From contig OY829654.1 of assembly GCA_963691815.1 (NCBI GenBank), forward strand, positions 30,552,188 through 30,616,187: a stretch of 64,000 nt of DNA, given 5' to 3'. The notes beneath the pieces are model-generated. The model was not told where the DNA came from. It was given only the letters and a program-made list of their open reading frames with translations, and ran no database searches. Below are positions 1 to 29,188 of this stretch, one piece after another. The DNA is from Echiichthys vipera. Taxonomy: Eukaryota > Chordata > Actinopteri > Perciformes > Trachinidae. Positions within the stretch are counted from its first letter, which is position 1; the number at the start of each line of letters is the position of its first letter. Position numbers and translations under genes: made by a program.

Positions 1-297
1 TCGTCTCCTCCTGCCACTGCCGGTCACTACAGCCACCCGACCTCCATCTTGGGGAAGCTTTCGACCTGCACGACGCAGACCGCGTTGAAACGCGGCTCCA
101 CCATTACGAGGGGAGATCACCACGTTTTCACCCAGCACCACCAGCACTCCTCGTGGAACCCCGGGACCCCTCCCTGCACGCCATTACTTCTTCCTGCACC
201 GTGGTACTTTCACGCGATCACAATAAATATCACCTCGAACTGAATCTCCTGAGTCAAGTCGTGCATTTGGGTTCAACCTCTGTTGTGCACCATAACA
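1..297 (+). repeat. 3' end of an LTR-like sequence (window-truncated)
   Basis: The block has an AATAAA signal at 222-227, followed about 70 bp later by a CA-ended terminus (CATAACA at 291-297). This is the usual layout of the end of a fish Gypsy-type LTR. The 5' end is outside the window, so neither the TG start nor a target duplication can be checked. No coding sequence is recognisable. It could equally be a host 3' UTR; the LTR call is an inference. Confidence 0.3.
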
Positions 298-299
298 AT

Positions 300-417
300 A
301 ACAGTTCAGTAAATGATGATTTACTAATATAACAGTTCAGTAAAATTATGATTTACTAATATAACAGTTAAAATGATGATTTACTAATATAACAGTTCAG
401 TAAACAGTGATACTAAT
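300..417. repeat. Minisatellite, about 31-bp unit, four copies
   Basis: Four head-to-tail copies of a unit beginning AACAGTTCAGTAAA and ending TTTACTAATAT can be read directly. The third copy is shortened to about 28 bp and the last one is diverged. Confidence 0.75.
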
Positions 418-1689
418 AAATAAGAAAGACAGTCAATGATTCCATGTGCAATACTTTTTGAATGACATGGCGAGACTCTAAGCTATGTATCAACTTTCTT
501 AAGTTTAAGAATCCCTCCTACTCTCCCAGGTATTTCAGAGACCTCCGGTGTCCAACGTGGTTAGGGGTATCCAGCAGGGGACGGCACTGATGCGAGATTT
601 ATTGTCTCTGCAATGTCTGCAGATCATCTGTCTACTCTGCTGGGCCGCAGTCACTCACCTCGGCCTGAAAAACAAAAGAGACGGCATGCTCAAGAAGTGA
701 TCAACTTAAGTTCTTTTTTTCTTTTTCACCGACTACTTGATTGATGCCTGCTGCACGCAGTGCTTGGGCCTAGCTGCACCGAATCAAAAGCACAGGGAGA
801 GTGCGTTTCGGAAATACAGGAGACTCTCCTAACGCATCTCCATCCAAACTGAAAACTGAAATATCAGAAATGGGTCTACTGTTGTTATGGTTTGAACAAA
901 CACACATTTTAGACATTTACTGAACAGTAGCCTGGCAAATATCCAACAACAATAACGCACATATCTTTCATCAAAACACACCTAGGCTGCAGCACAATAT
1001 CCCCATAGAGTTGTGACAAATAATTAGTGAACTCACCCTTTTGAAAGCAACTCAAGCTTGATCGCAGCTGGATCCTGGCCGCCGTTCAACCCAGAGATGC
1101 TGGGGTTATCTTCTCCGGGTACGCGCTGCACAACTTCTGCACCTGTGCTTAAGTCTTTGCCTTGAATGCTGCCATTTCAGTTCTGCTTTTGGAGAGAACG
1201 TGATAGCACTTTTTCTCAGTCAGCTGCTGAGGGATGGCAGAAGGCTGGAGAAGCGTGGATTTGATTGGTTCTGTCCTCCCTGTTTTTTTTATCATGGCTG
1301 GTGGGCATTGGGCTGAACTTGCCTTTCTAAGATATTTCTTTACTCTTAAACAAAGGGATTCCCTTCCGTGATTGGTCATTTCTATGGACACGGAAGTGAC
1401 GTCACCTAAAATTCCGTTTACAGCATAAAGTACTGTCGTAATTCAGCTCTTAGAGACTTCAGATTCAGTCCTACACCTCGCTGAAAGTGTGAGTAAGACG
1501 CTTGATGACTGACTTTGAAGTGCAGCTTTTAGCGAAGAATTTTTTTGGAGGAATTCTAAGAAGCTTGATAAATAAGGGCCAGATCTGCACCCCTGACCAC
1601 GACCCCCCCCCCCCCCCCCCCCTGATTGGTGGTATGATCCTTGTCTATTCTCACGTGATTGGTTGCACAGCATGCATGTGACGTTCTGT
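418..1689. other. No recognisable gene
   Basis: I see no convincing coding or RNA feature here. A run of about 20 C lies at 1603-1622. The short open frames on the minus strand (1149-1391, 1443-1697) have no recognisable motif. TTGATAAATAAGGGCC at 1565-1580 resembles the right end of the Harbinger-like relic that follows. Confidence 0.4.
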
Positions 1690-2789
1690 CGCTGCATGCA
1701 TTTATCAATCTTGCGTGAAAACGGGCGCAGATCGGATCACAGAATTGGTCGTAGGACAGGACCCTTGTGCGATTTATGAAACATTCGTATCTGACCAATC
1801 TCAGCATACGAATGAGCGGGCCTTGATAAATGCGGCGGCTGAATTCGATCGTCATTAACATGTTATGCCCTTAAATATTCCTGGTTCGGAGGCCTCGCCC
1901 ACTGAGGTCAAACACTGGGAAGAAAAGAAACTTTTCCGACAGAGATCGGCATCCTAACATCCGAGATGGAGCAAAATAAAGATGTGCTTTTTGGCAGTCT
2001 TAAGAGTGGAATAAAAGGGGCCCATTAAAACGCTGTATGGAAAAGAATAACGGAGGCAGTCAACCCGAAGCAGCAGTCCACCGTGACCCTTGTGCGTGTG
2101 TGCGCACTGCTGAACCTGCGCTCCTGCTCTGTAGCGGGGTTGCCAGCGGGGTTATTAGGTATTCCGTTAGAGGATAACCTTTGTCACCTAGAAGAACCAT
2201 ACCAAAATGTTAATCATCTGATACCTTGTTTGATTTAATGCAATTTATCGAGGGTAGCCACTAACTGAGGAGATGACTTTTGCTCTGCAGTGCGCTTTCC
2301 TTTTCATTCATTCATCTTCAACCGCTTGTCCCTGTCGGGGTCGCGGGGGGCTGGAGCCGAGCTGTTTTGAAATATAAAAGAATCGTGTGTGTCCCCTGGT
2401 CACCACGTTTAAAAGCGATAGCTTGGCATCACAAATCACCTGTACATTTATCGAGTGGTAGTTTTGGCGATTGATGAATGCGTAATCATTCATGGATGGT
2501 GCCTTCAGACACACGAGTACAATCAATTGCTCCGACCACAATTTTTTTTCTTTTTAATTTGTTTTAAGAATCCGTTTTGTTATGTTCTTTATATGTGACT
2601 GCTTATGCTTAATGACAGCTGAGGTTTGTTAATTATTTTCAGCCAGATTTTGCTGCGCTGCACCGCAAATACACAGGCTGAAATTTGCGTACACGATCTC
2701 AGACCTGACGTGAGATTTGATCGTAGCTCCCGCTCACGTCCAAATTGATAGTGTTTTTCTGCCGTACGTTCGTTTGATAAATGAGGGCC
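1690..2789 (-). pseudogene. PIF/Harbinger transposase relic
   Basis: On the minus strand, 2400-2541 encodes a stretch with the pattern INVQVICDAKLSLLNVV, which I recognise from the HARBI1-type DDE nuclease (the segment around its second catalytic Asp). Further downstream on the same strand, about 2050-2200, comes LLGDKGYPL and then a VDCCFG segment, matching the C-terminal part of the same family. The two pieces are separated by a LINE-tail insertion and by frame breaks, so no functional protein is possible. ATTTATCAA at about 1690 and TTGATAAATGAGGGCC ending at 2789 may be remnants of the inverted termini; the element limits are therefore approximate. Confidence 0.6.
2302..2361 (+). repeat. 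LINE/SINE 3'-tail fragment
   Basis: An ATTCATTCATC-type tail is followed by CAACCGCTTGTCCCTGTCGG and a GGGTCGCGGGGGG block. It closely resembles the 3' end of the LINE found at 35937 in this window (CATCTTCATCCGCTTATCC, then GGGTCGCGGGGG). It interrupts the Harbinger relic. Confidence 0.55.
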
Positions 2790-3690
2790 AATATGTCTAT
2801 AACCCAAGCCCCGCCCACAGCCACTTCCTGGTTGATCCAATCAGGAAGCTCCAAAAACATCAGTTCTCTGAGTGTCCAGTAGGGGCAGGTTTCATAACAG
2901 AGCAGTTTCTCATTGACCCCCATGTTAAACAGACCGTTTTCACAACATCATCAAACCTGTTAAAGGCCTGGGACAAAAGAACATTCTAGTCTGTATGTTT
3001 AGGTCATATCTCCATGACAACACTGAGAGGGGTACATTTCTTTGGACCAGACTAGTTTTTATTTTATTGGAGGTTAAAGTGTATGAATAATTAGGGGCGT
3101 GGCCTCTTGAGTGACAGCTAGCCTCTGGCCCTCACTTCTCCTCAGAGCCTAGTTGATAATCTGGAGCGGTGGGAGGATTCGGGCCATGAGGGTCGGTGTT
3201 TTACAGTCTGTGAGCATGGGACTGTGTTGAATATCAGTTTAAATCAGAGATCATAAATGCTGGCTGCCTGCACTTCACTCCTGGAGCCGGAGTTTTTTTT
3301 TTTTTTTTCAAAGCTTTATTTTATATCACAGCCGGTGTAGTCTCTGCTAGAGACACGGGACTCCCACTCCCGTTTATCTAGTAGTGTGTTCTGTTAGCCT
3401 AGCTCCCGGGCCGTGGGGCTAATGTGAGCTAATGTGGCAAATTCTGTAAACGTCAGCCAGATGGACGTATCTCCCTCCCCCCAACGTCACATACATGCCC
3501 TTTTTTGGTAAGAGGAAATGAGGCGGAGTCACAGTCTGCAGCTCCCAGAGGTGAATATGATTGGATCAAGTTGAGAGAACGGGCCCCGGCGAAGAGGCTA
3601 CATCCATTTTTATCCATGTCTATGGGATCACTCGTAGCACAGAGATCATCATATTATTGTGCCCTGTATTACTTAACAAAAATAAAAAAA
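2790..3690. other. No recognisable gene
   Basis: No open frame here has a recognisable motif. The only landmark is a T-rich run at 3293-3309. Confidence 0.4.
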
Positions 3691-3808
3691 TGGGGAGGTC
3701 AGTGGCTGAGTGGTTAGAGCAGCGGCCGCGGGTTCAACTCTGACCTGCGGCCCTTTGCTGCATGCATGAAAGGCTTGAAAACTGCCAAAATCTTAAAAAA
3801 AAAAAAAA
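3691..3808 (+). repeat. tRNA-headed SINE
   Basis: The tRNA-like head has an A box (TGGCTGAGTGGTTAGAG) and a B-box-like GGTTCAACTCT about 30 bp downstream. It is followed by a non-tRNA body and an A-rich 3' end (3794-3808). A copy of the same kind lies in reverse orientation at 48366-48452. There is no cloverleaf, so this is not a tRNA gene. Confidence 0.65.
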
Positions 3809-3884
3809 TGCTCATGGATGGGAGCCGGCTCCCATCGTTCACTTAAGAGACGGCTCTTTCACTGACACATCACTAATGAGCCAA

Positions 3885-4128
3885 TTCATCGATTTGTTAG
3901 TTAACTATTAAATTGATCGCCAATTATTTTGATGATCGATTAATCTTTAAAAGAAAAAAAAAGTCTAATTTTAGCTTCTTCAATGCGAATTTTATCCTGG
4001 TTTCTCTCTGTGACAGTAAATTGAATATATTTGACGCATCTTGGGCTTTAAAGACCGAACAACAATTAATCGAGAAACTGATCTACACATTAATTGACAT
4101 GAAAAAAAATCATTAGTTGCAGCTCAAT
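3885..4128. mobile_element. Non-autonomous DNA element fragment (ATCGATTAAT family)
   Basis: The edges are rich in ATCGATTAAT-type words (about 3937 and 4060-4105), and the block ends in TTAGTTGCAGCTC, a pattern I know from a very common percomorph MITE-like repeat. Related bodies occur at 23815-23960, 47085-47340 and 47510-47750. It is non-coding and strongly decayed. Confidence 0.45.
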
Positions 4129-4433
4129 CACAATCAAACCTGAACATGAAGCAGCATTTAGTTCCTTTGAACCAACACTTTAATTCACTCTGACTGATTT
4201 CAGTTTTTATCTTTTACTTGACTTTAAAAAGACCTTTGTTCTTTTAACTTGTATGTTACTTTGATGTTTTATACCGTATTTTCTGTTTTTAATTACTTTG
4301 AATTGCCTTTGTGTTTAAAATGTGATCTATATAATATACTTTATTATTCATTATATTATTACCTCTGCCAAGTCATTTTTTTGTCATCTCTTTGTCAGCA
4401 GGATCACAGAAAAACGACTGGTCTGATTCTCGG

Positions 4434-4456
4434 ACACACACACACACACGCGCACA

Positions 4457-4546
<90 letters not shown>
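4434..4546. repeat. (CA)n microsatellite
   Basis: A tract of about 113 bp of CA with a few CG interruptions near its left end. It is probably in or just beyond the drc7 3' flank. Confidence 0.95.
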
Positions 4547-4549
<3 letters not shown>

Positions 4550-4717
4550 ACAATCATTATCTTTCACTGTTGTTAACATTGTTAACATTTGAGCATCCAT
4601 GTGGTGTCAGAATCATTTGAAAATGAGTTCCCGACTAGTAAACTTCACTGCATTAACACTGAGAGACAGGACAGGACCTTTGTTGAGGTCTACGCTTTCC
4701 CAGTGCACTTCTAGTTA

Positions 4718-4723
4718 TTTATT
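4718..4723 (-). terminator. Possible drc7 polyadenylation signal
   Basis: TTTATT on the plus strand reads AATAAA on the minus strand, about 330 bp downstream of the drc7 stop codon. It is a candidate only; no downstream GU-rich element was verified. Confidence 0.25.
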
Positions 4724-5051
4724 GTATTCATTCATAACTCTATATTTTATACTGTGAACTTCTGCACAAAACTGCGCACCTCTGAATTTAGAACATAGAT
4801 GCATTATACCTATTTTTTTACAATATGTTTTTATATGATTTTGTTTTACAGAAACAGGTCCAGTTTCCTCTCTTCACAGTACACACCACAGTCCCAAGGC
4901 CACAGACGCACAAAGGTAGCACTGTGCAGCCGCAGGCTGATCATCGAACACAGATAGGCCGTAAAATAAAGACACGAAACACAAAATTAAATAAAATAGG
5001 CATGTGCGAAAGAGAAGAGAAAAATACAATTTCACACTCTCCTCAAAGGAT

Positions 5052-24252
<19,201 letters not shown>

Positions 24253-24462
24253 CTTTTATAAAAACATTAAATGTGAAGTTATTGCAATAACACAGAAGAA
24301 CCGGTCACAAACACAGACGGTCATAATCACGAACCTGACTGTAAATTAAGGTTCTATGTATAGAATAAACTTAAACATTCTAAATCGGGCCTAGTTTCGT
24401 CCTAGCAGTGAATGTGATGACATCAGCTGACAGGAAGTTAACAAGGACCAGGGCTGTTCAAT

Positions 24463-25010
24463 TCTAACGTCAACCCCCTGCTGACAGACTCACACTTGTC
24501 GTCATGGTGAATCTGTGAATGGTCAACATTCAGACGTAATGACGTGTCAGAGAAAATAAAACTTAAGCAGCATTGTTTAACTGTGTGTTTACTGTACTCT
24601 TTTGTTTCTTTTCTTAATAGGTTTTTCTTAGTTATGATTGTGATGTGTTTAACTTTAATCTTGCATATTAAAATAATTAATATGCTGTGTTCATGCTTTA
24701 AATAAAACCGTAATTTTGGAATTTAAGTTAAGTTAACGTTACAATAGCAAACAGTTAGCGTCAAATGGCCTTACAAAAGCTACTCAAATATGAATTTAAC
24801 CATACTAAATAAAAGTTGTACTCACCAACTGCGACGCAGATTAACGTTTGTTTTGTTTTATATGTTTTTCTAACTGTTATATCTATTCTAACGTTAACTC
24901 CTGCTGAGAGACCTGCGCTTGTCTGCATTGTGAATCGTTTCCATGGTAACAGCCAGACATGATGACGTGTCACTGCGTTGCCTTCAGGTGCTCTCAGAGA
25001 AAATAGAATC
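24463..25010. repeat. Diverged direct repeat upstream of drc7
   Basis: Segments 24463-24560 and 24888-25010 share TCTAACGT(C/T)AAC, CTGCTGA(C/G)AGA, CTTGTC, TGGTGAATC/TTGTGAATC, GTGTCA and AGAGAAAATA in the same order. The rest of 24253-25080 contains no recognised gene. Confidence 0.6.
24938..24951. promoter_or_regulatory. RFX X-box-like site upstream of drc7
   Basis: GTTTCCATGGTAAC fits the X-box consensus GTNRCCNNRGYAAC at every constrained position but one. It lies about 690 bp upstream of the drc7 start codon. RFX factors activate motile-cilia genes, which suits this target; function is inferred. Confidence 0.4.
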
Positions 25011-25503
25011 TAAAACAGTGGATTCAAAATACGTTTGCAATTGAAGCAACATACAGTACATACTGTATACAAGAGGGGAACCCTCAGGGCCTTCTTCGCC
25101 TTAGAGTAGGCCTTAAAAATTATTAACCAAAAATATAATATATATATATATATATAGTATTTATTTATTTTTTTCTCTCATTTAGTTTAATACCATACAT
25201 TTAATACATTTTCTCTCATCTATGCTCTAAAGTTAAGTTGACTGTCAAGTTCACATCAGCAATGAAAAAGTTACTGTCCTGAAACATGTTATCCAGTCAG
25301 GATTGTCCGTCTCTATTGAAGCCCGCTTAGCCGGCTCATTAATTGGTTAGGACTTCAGGAATCTCGAAGTTATGTAAGTTATGTATTTGGTTTGGAGAGT
25401 GATGGGAAAATTAACCAATCACGTTTTGATTTTAAGTGGGCGGGAAAAAAACAAAAGATTGTAGGCCTTCCTGAAGTCCCAACAGCGAGCAGAGTGGCAC
25501 GAG

Positions 25504-25985
25504 CGAGAGCGGTTGACAGTTAAATGATGGAAGAGGACAGCAACGTTGTGGCTAGCTTGATAGCGTCGCCTTTTTCACGGCGGTCTTTCACAGAAAAACT
25601 TCCAATAATAAAAAGCGGAAGACCAACTCCAGAACTGGAATTAAAAGAAATTAAGGTTAAGGAGATTCTGAAACGTCTTATCAATGTCGTCACATTTCTT
25701 GGAAAGCAAGAGCTGGCATTCTGAGGACATGATGAAAGAGATGATGCTGAAAACAAGGGGAACTACTTGGAGTTACTGGAGTTTTTGGTGGATAATGACA
25801 GCCCTCTGCCGTGTCATCTGGATTCGGCCACTGTTTTCATCGGTACCTCCAGCAAAATTCAGAATGACCTGATTCAATCGGTGGCAGATGTAATGACTGA
25901 GGCAATGAGGTAGGAGGTGAGGAACACGCCTTTTGGGGCGATTATGGTAGACGAGACAACTGCTGTAAGTAACACCGCTAGGCAA
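25504..25985 (+). pseudogene. hAT-type (DUF4371) transposase N-terminal fragment
   Basis: From the ATG at 25524 one frame reads through KEILKRLINVVTFLGKQELAF. After a frame change it continues with ELLEFLVDNDSPLP, TVFIGTSSKIQNDLIQSVAD and FGAIMVDETTAVSNTA. These are motifs of the DUF4371 region of hAT transposases and ZMYM-like derivatives. A stop and a frameshift break it, and the C-terminal RNase-H-like half is absent. 25087 (CAGGGCCTTC) may be a terminus. Confidence 0.65.
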
Positions 25986-26319
25986 CAGTCTTGGTCTCTG
26001 GTTACTTCCTGTCAGCTGATGTAATTCACATACACTGCAACAGGAAGTTCCTAGGACTGTTTTGGAATAGTTATGTTTACATCTTTGAAAAGGTTGATAT
26101 ACAATTAATGTTATATTTATAGAACTATGTAAATTATGTATTTAACTGTATGTAAACCTCAATAATTGTTTTGAGTTATTGTAAATAATAATGTAATTAT
26201 TAAGGGGAAGGATTTAAAATGTTTATACTACTTCCTACTCCTTTTCACGCATGTAAATTAAGGAAAATGGCTTATTAAATAAATTATGACGCCCCCCCCC
26301 CCCGCCCGTTTCTTTATTA
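25986..26319. other. No recognisable gene
   Basis: AT-rich sequence with a C-run at 26292-26303; nothing else is seen. Confidence 0.4.
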
Positions 26320-27850
26320 TTCTGTTATAATTCAATTCAATTAAATTCAATTTTATTTATAGTGTCAAATCATAACAAAAGTTATCTCAGGACACTTTAC
26401 AGAGTAGCTAAAGACCACACTCTATGACTTATTTATGATTTACATAGACCCAACAATTCCTCTGTAGAGTACGGTGGCAATGAAAACCTTCACTATAACA
26501 GACAGGAATGTCAGACAGACCCAGCTCTGTGGAGGACGGCCATCTGTCTTGACCGGTTGGGGAGGAAGAAAAGGAGAGAGAAAGAGAGAAAAGACACACA
26601 GATGGAAAGAGAGAGACAGACAGACACACACCATAGATGCAAGCAACCAAAGCGTAACAGTAACTATAATAATATCTATAGTAATGTGAATATGACATTC
26701 TATATGTTAAGGCAGTTAATACAACAGAATAGTAGAAAACAAGCACAGCTAAGGTGATAGAATATGACAATGATAATAATTATGGTGGCAAACATGATCA
26801 ATGATCAGTAGTGGCAATAGCAGCTACGATACAGCGAGACATACCACTGATGGTGTTTTTATAGCTACAAATTTTATAGTTTATTAAACTAGTGATAGTA
26901 TATATGAGTAACAGTGATAATAGCAGCAGGAAGCGTCATGCAGGACCACGGCAGCAGGCACCACCACGAGCAGCAGAGACCTGCGAGACGACAAAACACA
27001 AACAACTCCGGGGAAGAAGCTGAATTCGAACATGCATTGATGAGACATGAATGGTACAGACAGAGAGGAGAGAAGCTCAGAGGATCAGGAAAAGTATTAT
27101 ACCCCTGCAGACTAGGCCTATAGCACCATAATTAAGCAGAAGAAAATCTTTTCGCAAGTCCTAGCTGTAAGCTTTATCAAAAAGGAAAGTTTTAAGTTTA
27201 CTCTTAAATATGGGGACAGTGTCGGCCTCCCGAATAACACTTGGGAGTTTGTTCCACAGGAGAGGAGCTTGGTAGCTGAAGGCTCTGCCTCCATTTCTAC
27301 TTTTGGAGACTCTAGGAACGACGAGTAACCCTGCATTCTCATTGCGCAGAGATCTAGTCGGGTGATACGGTACTATGAGCTCTTTAAGATACGACGGAGC
27401 CTGACCAATAAGAGCTTTGTACGTAAGGAGAAGGATTTTAAATTATATTCTAGATTTTACAGGTAGCCAGTGCAAAGAAACTGATACAGGAGAAATATGT
27501 TCTCTTCTATTTGTTTTAGTTAGTACACGAGCTGCTGCATTTTGGACCAACTGGAGACTCTTAACAGACTTATTGGAGCAGCCTGATAATAAGGAGTTGC
27601 AGTAGTCCAGCCTAGAAGTAACAAATGCATGGACTAGTTTTTCTGTATCTTTCTGAGACACAATGTTCCTAATTTTCGCAATATTCCGCAGGTGAAAATA
27701 TGCAGTCCTTGTGGTTAGTTTTATGTGAGAATCAAAGGACATATTCTGGTCAAAACTAACACCCAGATTCCTTACTGTGGTGCTGGAGCATATATAAGGT
27801 GAATAGAATTGGTCCAAGGACAGAACCCTGTGGGACTCCGTTATACTGCT
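26320..27850 (-). mobile_element. L2-like LINE, 5'-truncated and internally deleted
   Basis: Its 3' end is at the left (AATTGAATT repeats, then GTCCTGAGATAACTTTTGTT on the minus strand). On the minus strand the RT begins at about 27845 with PQGSVLGPILF, then jumps straight to TTVRNLGVSFDQNMSF, skipping the catalytic FADD region. It continues with SRLDYCNSLLSG, LQLVQNAAARVLTK and SLHWLPVKSRI at 27443-27790. The missing catalytic box makes it inactive. Confidence 0.75.
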
Positions 27851-28049
27851 GTAGTCTTTTTTTATTAGTTATTATTTAGTCTTTTTGTTGTTGAATTTGA
27901 CATGCTTAAAATCAAAAAATATATACGTAAAAAAAAATACAACATATTTATGGAAAGTTTGCAAAATAATCACGCAAATAAATAGTCTAAAATATATAAA
28001 TATACCATCAGACATTATTAAAACTCAAACCACTGTTGTGTTATTTCAT

Positions 28050-28206
28050 TCAGGGGCAGCTGTGGCTCCGAGGTAGAGCGGGTCGTCTTCCATGCGCATG
28101 TCAAAGTGTCCTTGGGAAAGACACTGAACCGCAAATTGCTCCCCGTGCTGCGCATGGGTGTGTGAATGTGGTGTGAATGGTTAGATTAGATGAGTATTAG
28201 AGGTAT
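28050..28206 (+). repeat. SINE, left part, split by the provirus
   Basis: GGGGCAGCTGTGGCTCCGAG (A-box-like) is followed by ATGTCAAAGTGTCCTTGGGA and GTGTGAATGTGGTGTGAATGG, the same body as the SINE at 46366. Its right part resumes at 41886 after the 13.7-kb provirus. Confidence 0.75.
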
Positions 28207-28345
28207 TGAAGAATTAATAATCAATGAGTGAAGTATCATAATTATGTGTTAGCGTGTGTATTAGTAATGATTAATGAGAGTGTGATAATAAGACGCAATA
28301 AGTATAAGTAAGAGTGATAGTGTGATTATTAGGAATGATCATCAC
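28207..28345 (+). repeat. 5' LTR segment (start of U3) of the provirus
   Basis: TGAAGAATTAATAATCAAT and the next 130 bp match 41077-41215 closely. Beyond that the two ends differ, so the remainder of the 5' LTR is either replaced or too diverged to align. 28346-29188 holds leader-like non-coding sequence, including a two-copy repeat with GGTTCTGGGAACCAAAG (28690-28765). I could not place a primer-binding site. Confidence 0.7.
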
Positions 28346-29188
28346 CTATTCTTCTTAAGAAGTAAAGACTGTGATTTGGCCTATAATCTAAATTGGTGGA
28401 GAAAGTCAGTATGTTTCCTAGAGGTTAATTTGATCCAAATTTAGCCGGTGGACTGACGATTTGAAAGAAAGGCATGGTAAACTGATTTGGAATCAGTATA
28501 AGAGTAAAAGGTAAAGGAGTGTTGGGATCTTAAATCCCGACAGGTCCTAGGCGCATAAACGGTGCTCAGTAAGACGTTCAGGGAACGCAGAAAGGCCGGA
28601 GTCTGTAGAGACCCTCGTATATACATTAGGCATTAAGGACTAAAAGCGCCACAGGGGGATAGCCCCTAGGTTAGCCTAGAAAGCCACCGACTTGTAGCTC
28701 TGGGAGCTAGGTTCTGGGAACCAAAGAAAAATTGTAGGTCTGGGACCTAAGGTTCTGGGAACCAAAGTATAAGAAATACCTAAAAGTTGTGTTTATTTGT
28801 GGGATTGTTGTGTGGGAGGTTTTGAGGATAATAGAGAACACAAACAGATAAAAGTGTGAGTAGGTTTCTGTGATGGTAGATACACCTTGTCTGGAGCCGC
28901 TGATAGTGAAACACTGTCAGTAGAAGCTTGTTGCAGACATCACGGAAAAGCCTGACGATTAAACTCACCAATGGTCTTCTCTTATCTGGGGGTACATAAA
29001 TAACGGGGCTGTGGTCATTAAAACTGGTGATTTATATCGTCTCATCTCACTCCGCTATATCACGGTAGAGTAGAAGCTTGAGTGAGGGGAGGATCACTGG
29101 GGACTAGATCTACTAACCGGATAACGAGTGTGTGTGAATAAAGAACAAATAAATACCTGTGAATAGTACTTTAACAGCTGAAATAACT

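Noticed and set aside
28346..29188. Primer-binding site near 28988 (TGGGGGTACA)
   Set aside because: It only partly resembles a tRNA 3' end and is not preceded by a CA-ended LTR that matches the 3' copy, so I did not annotate it.
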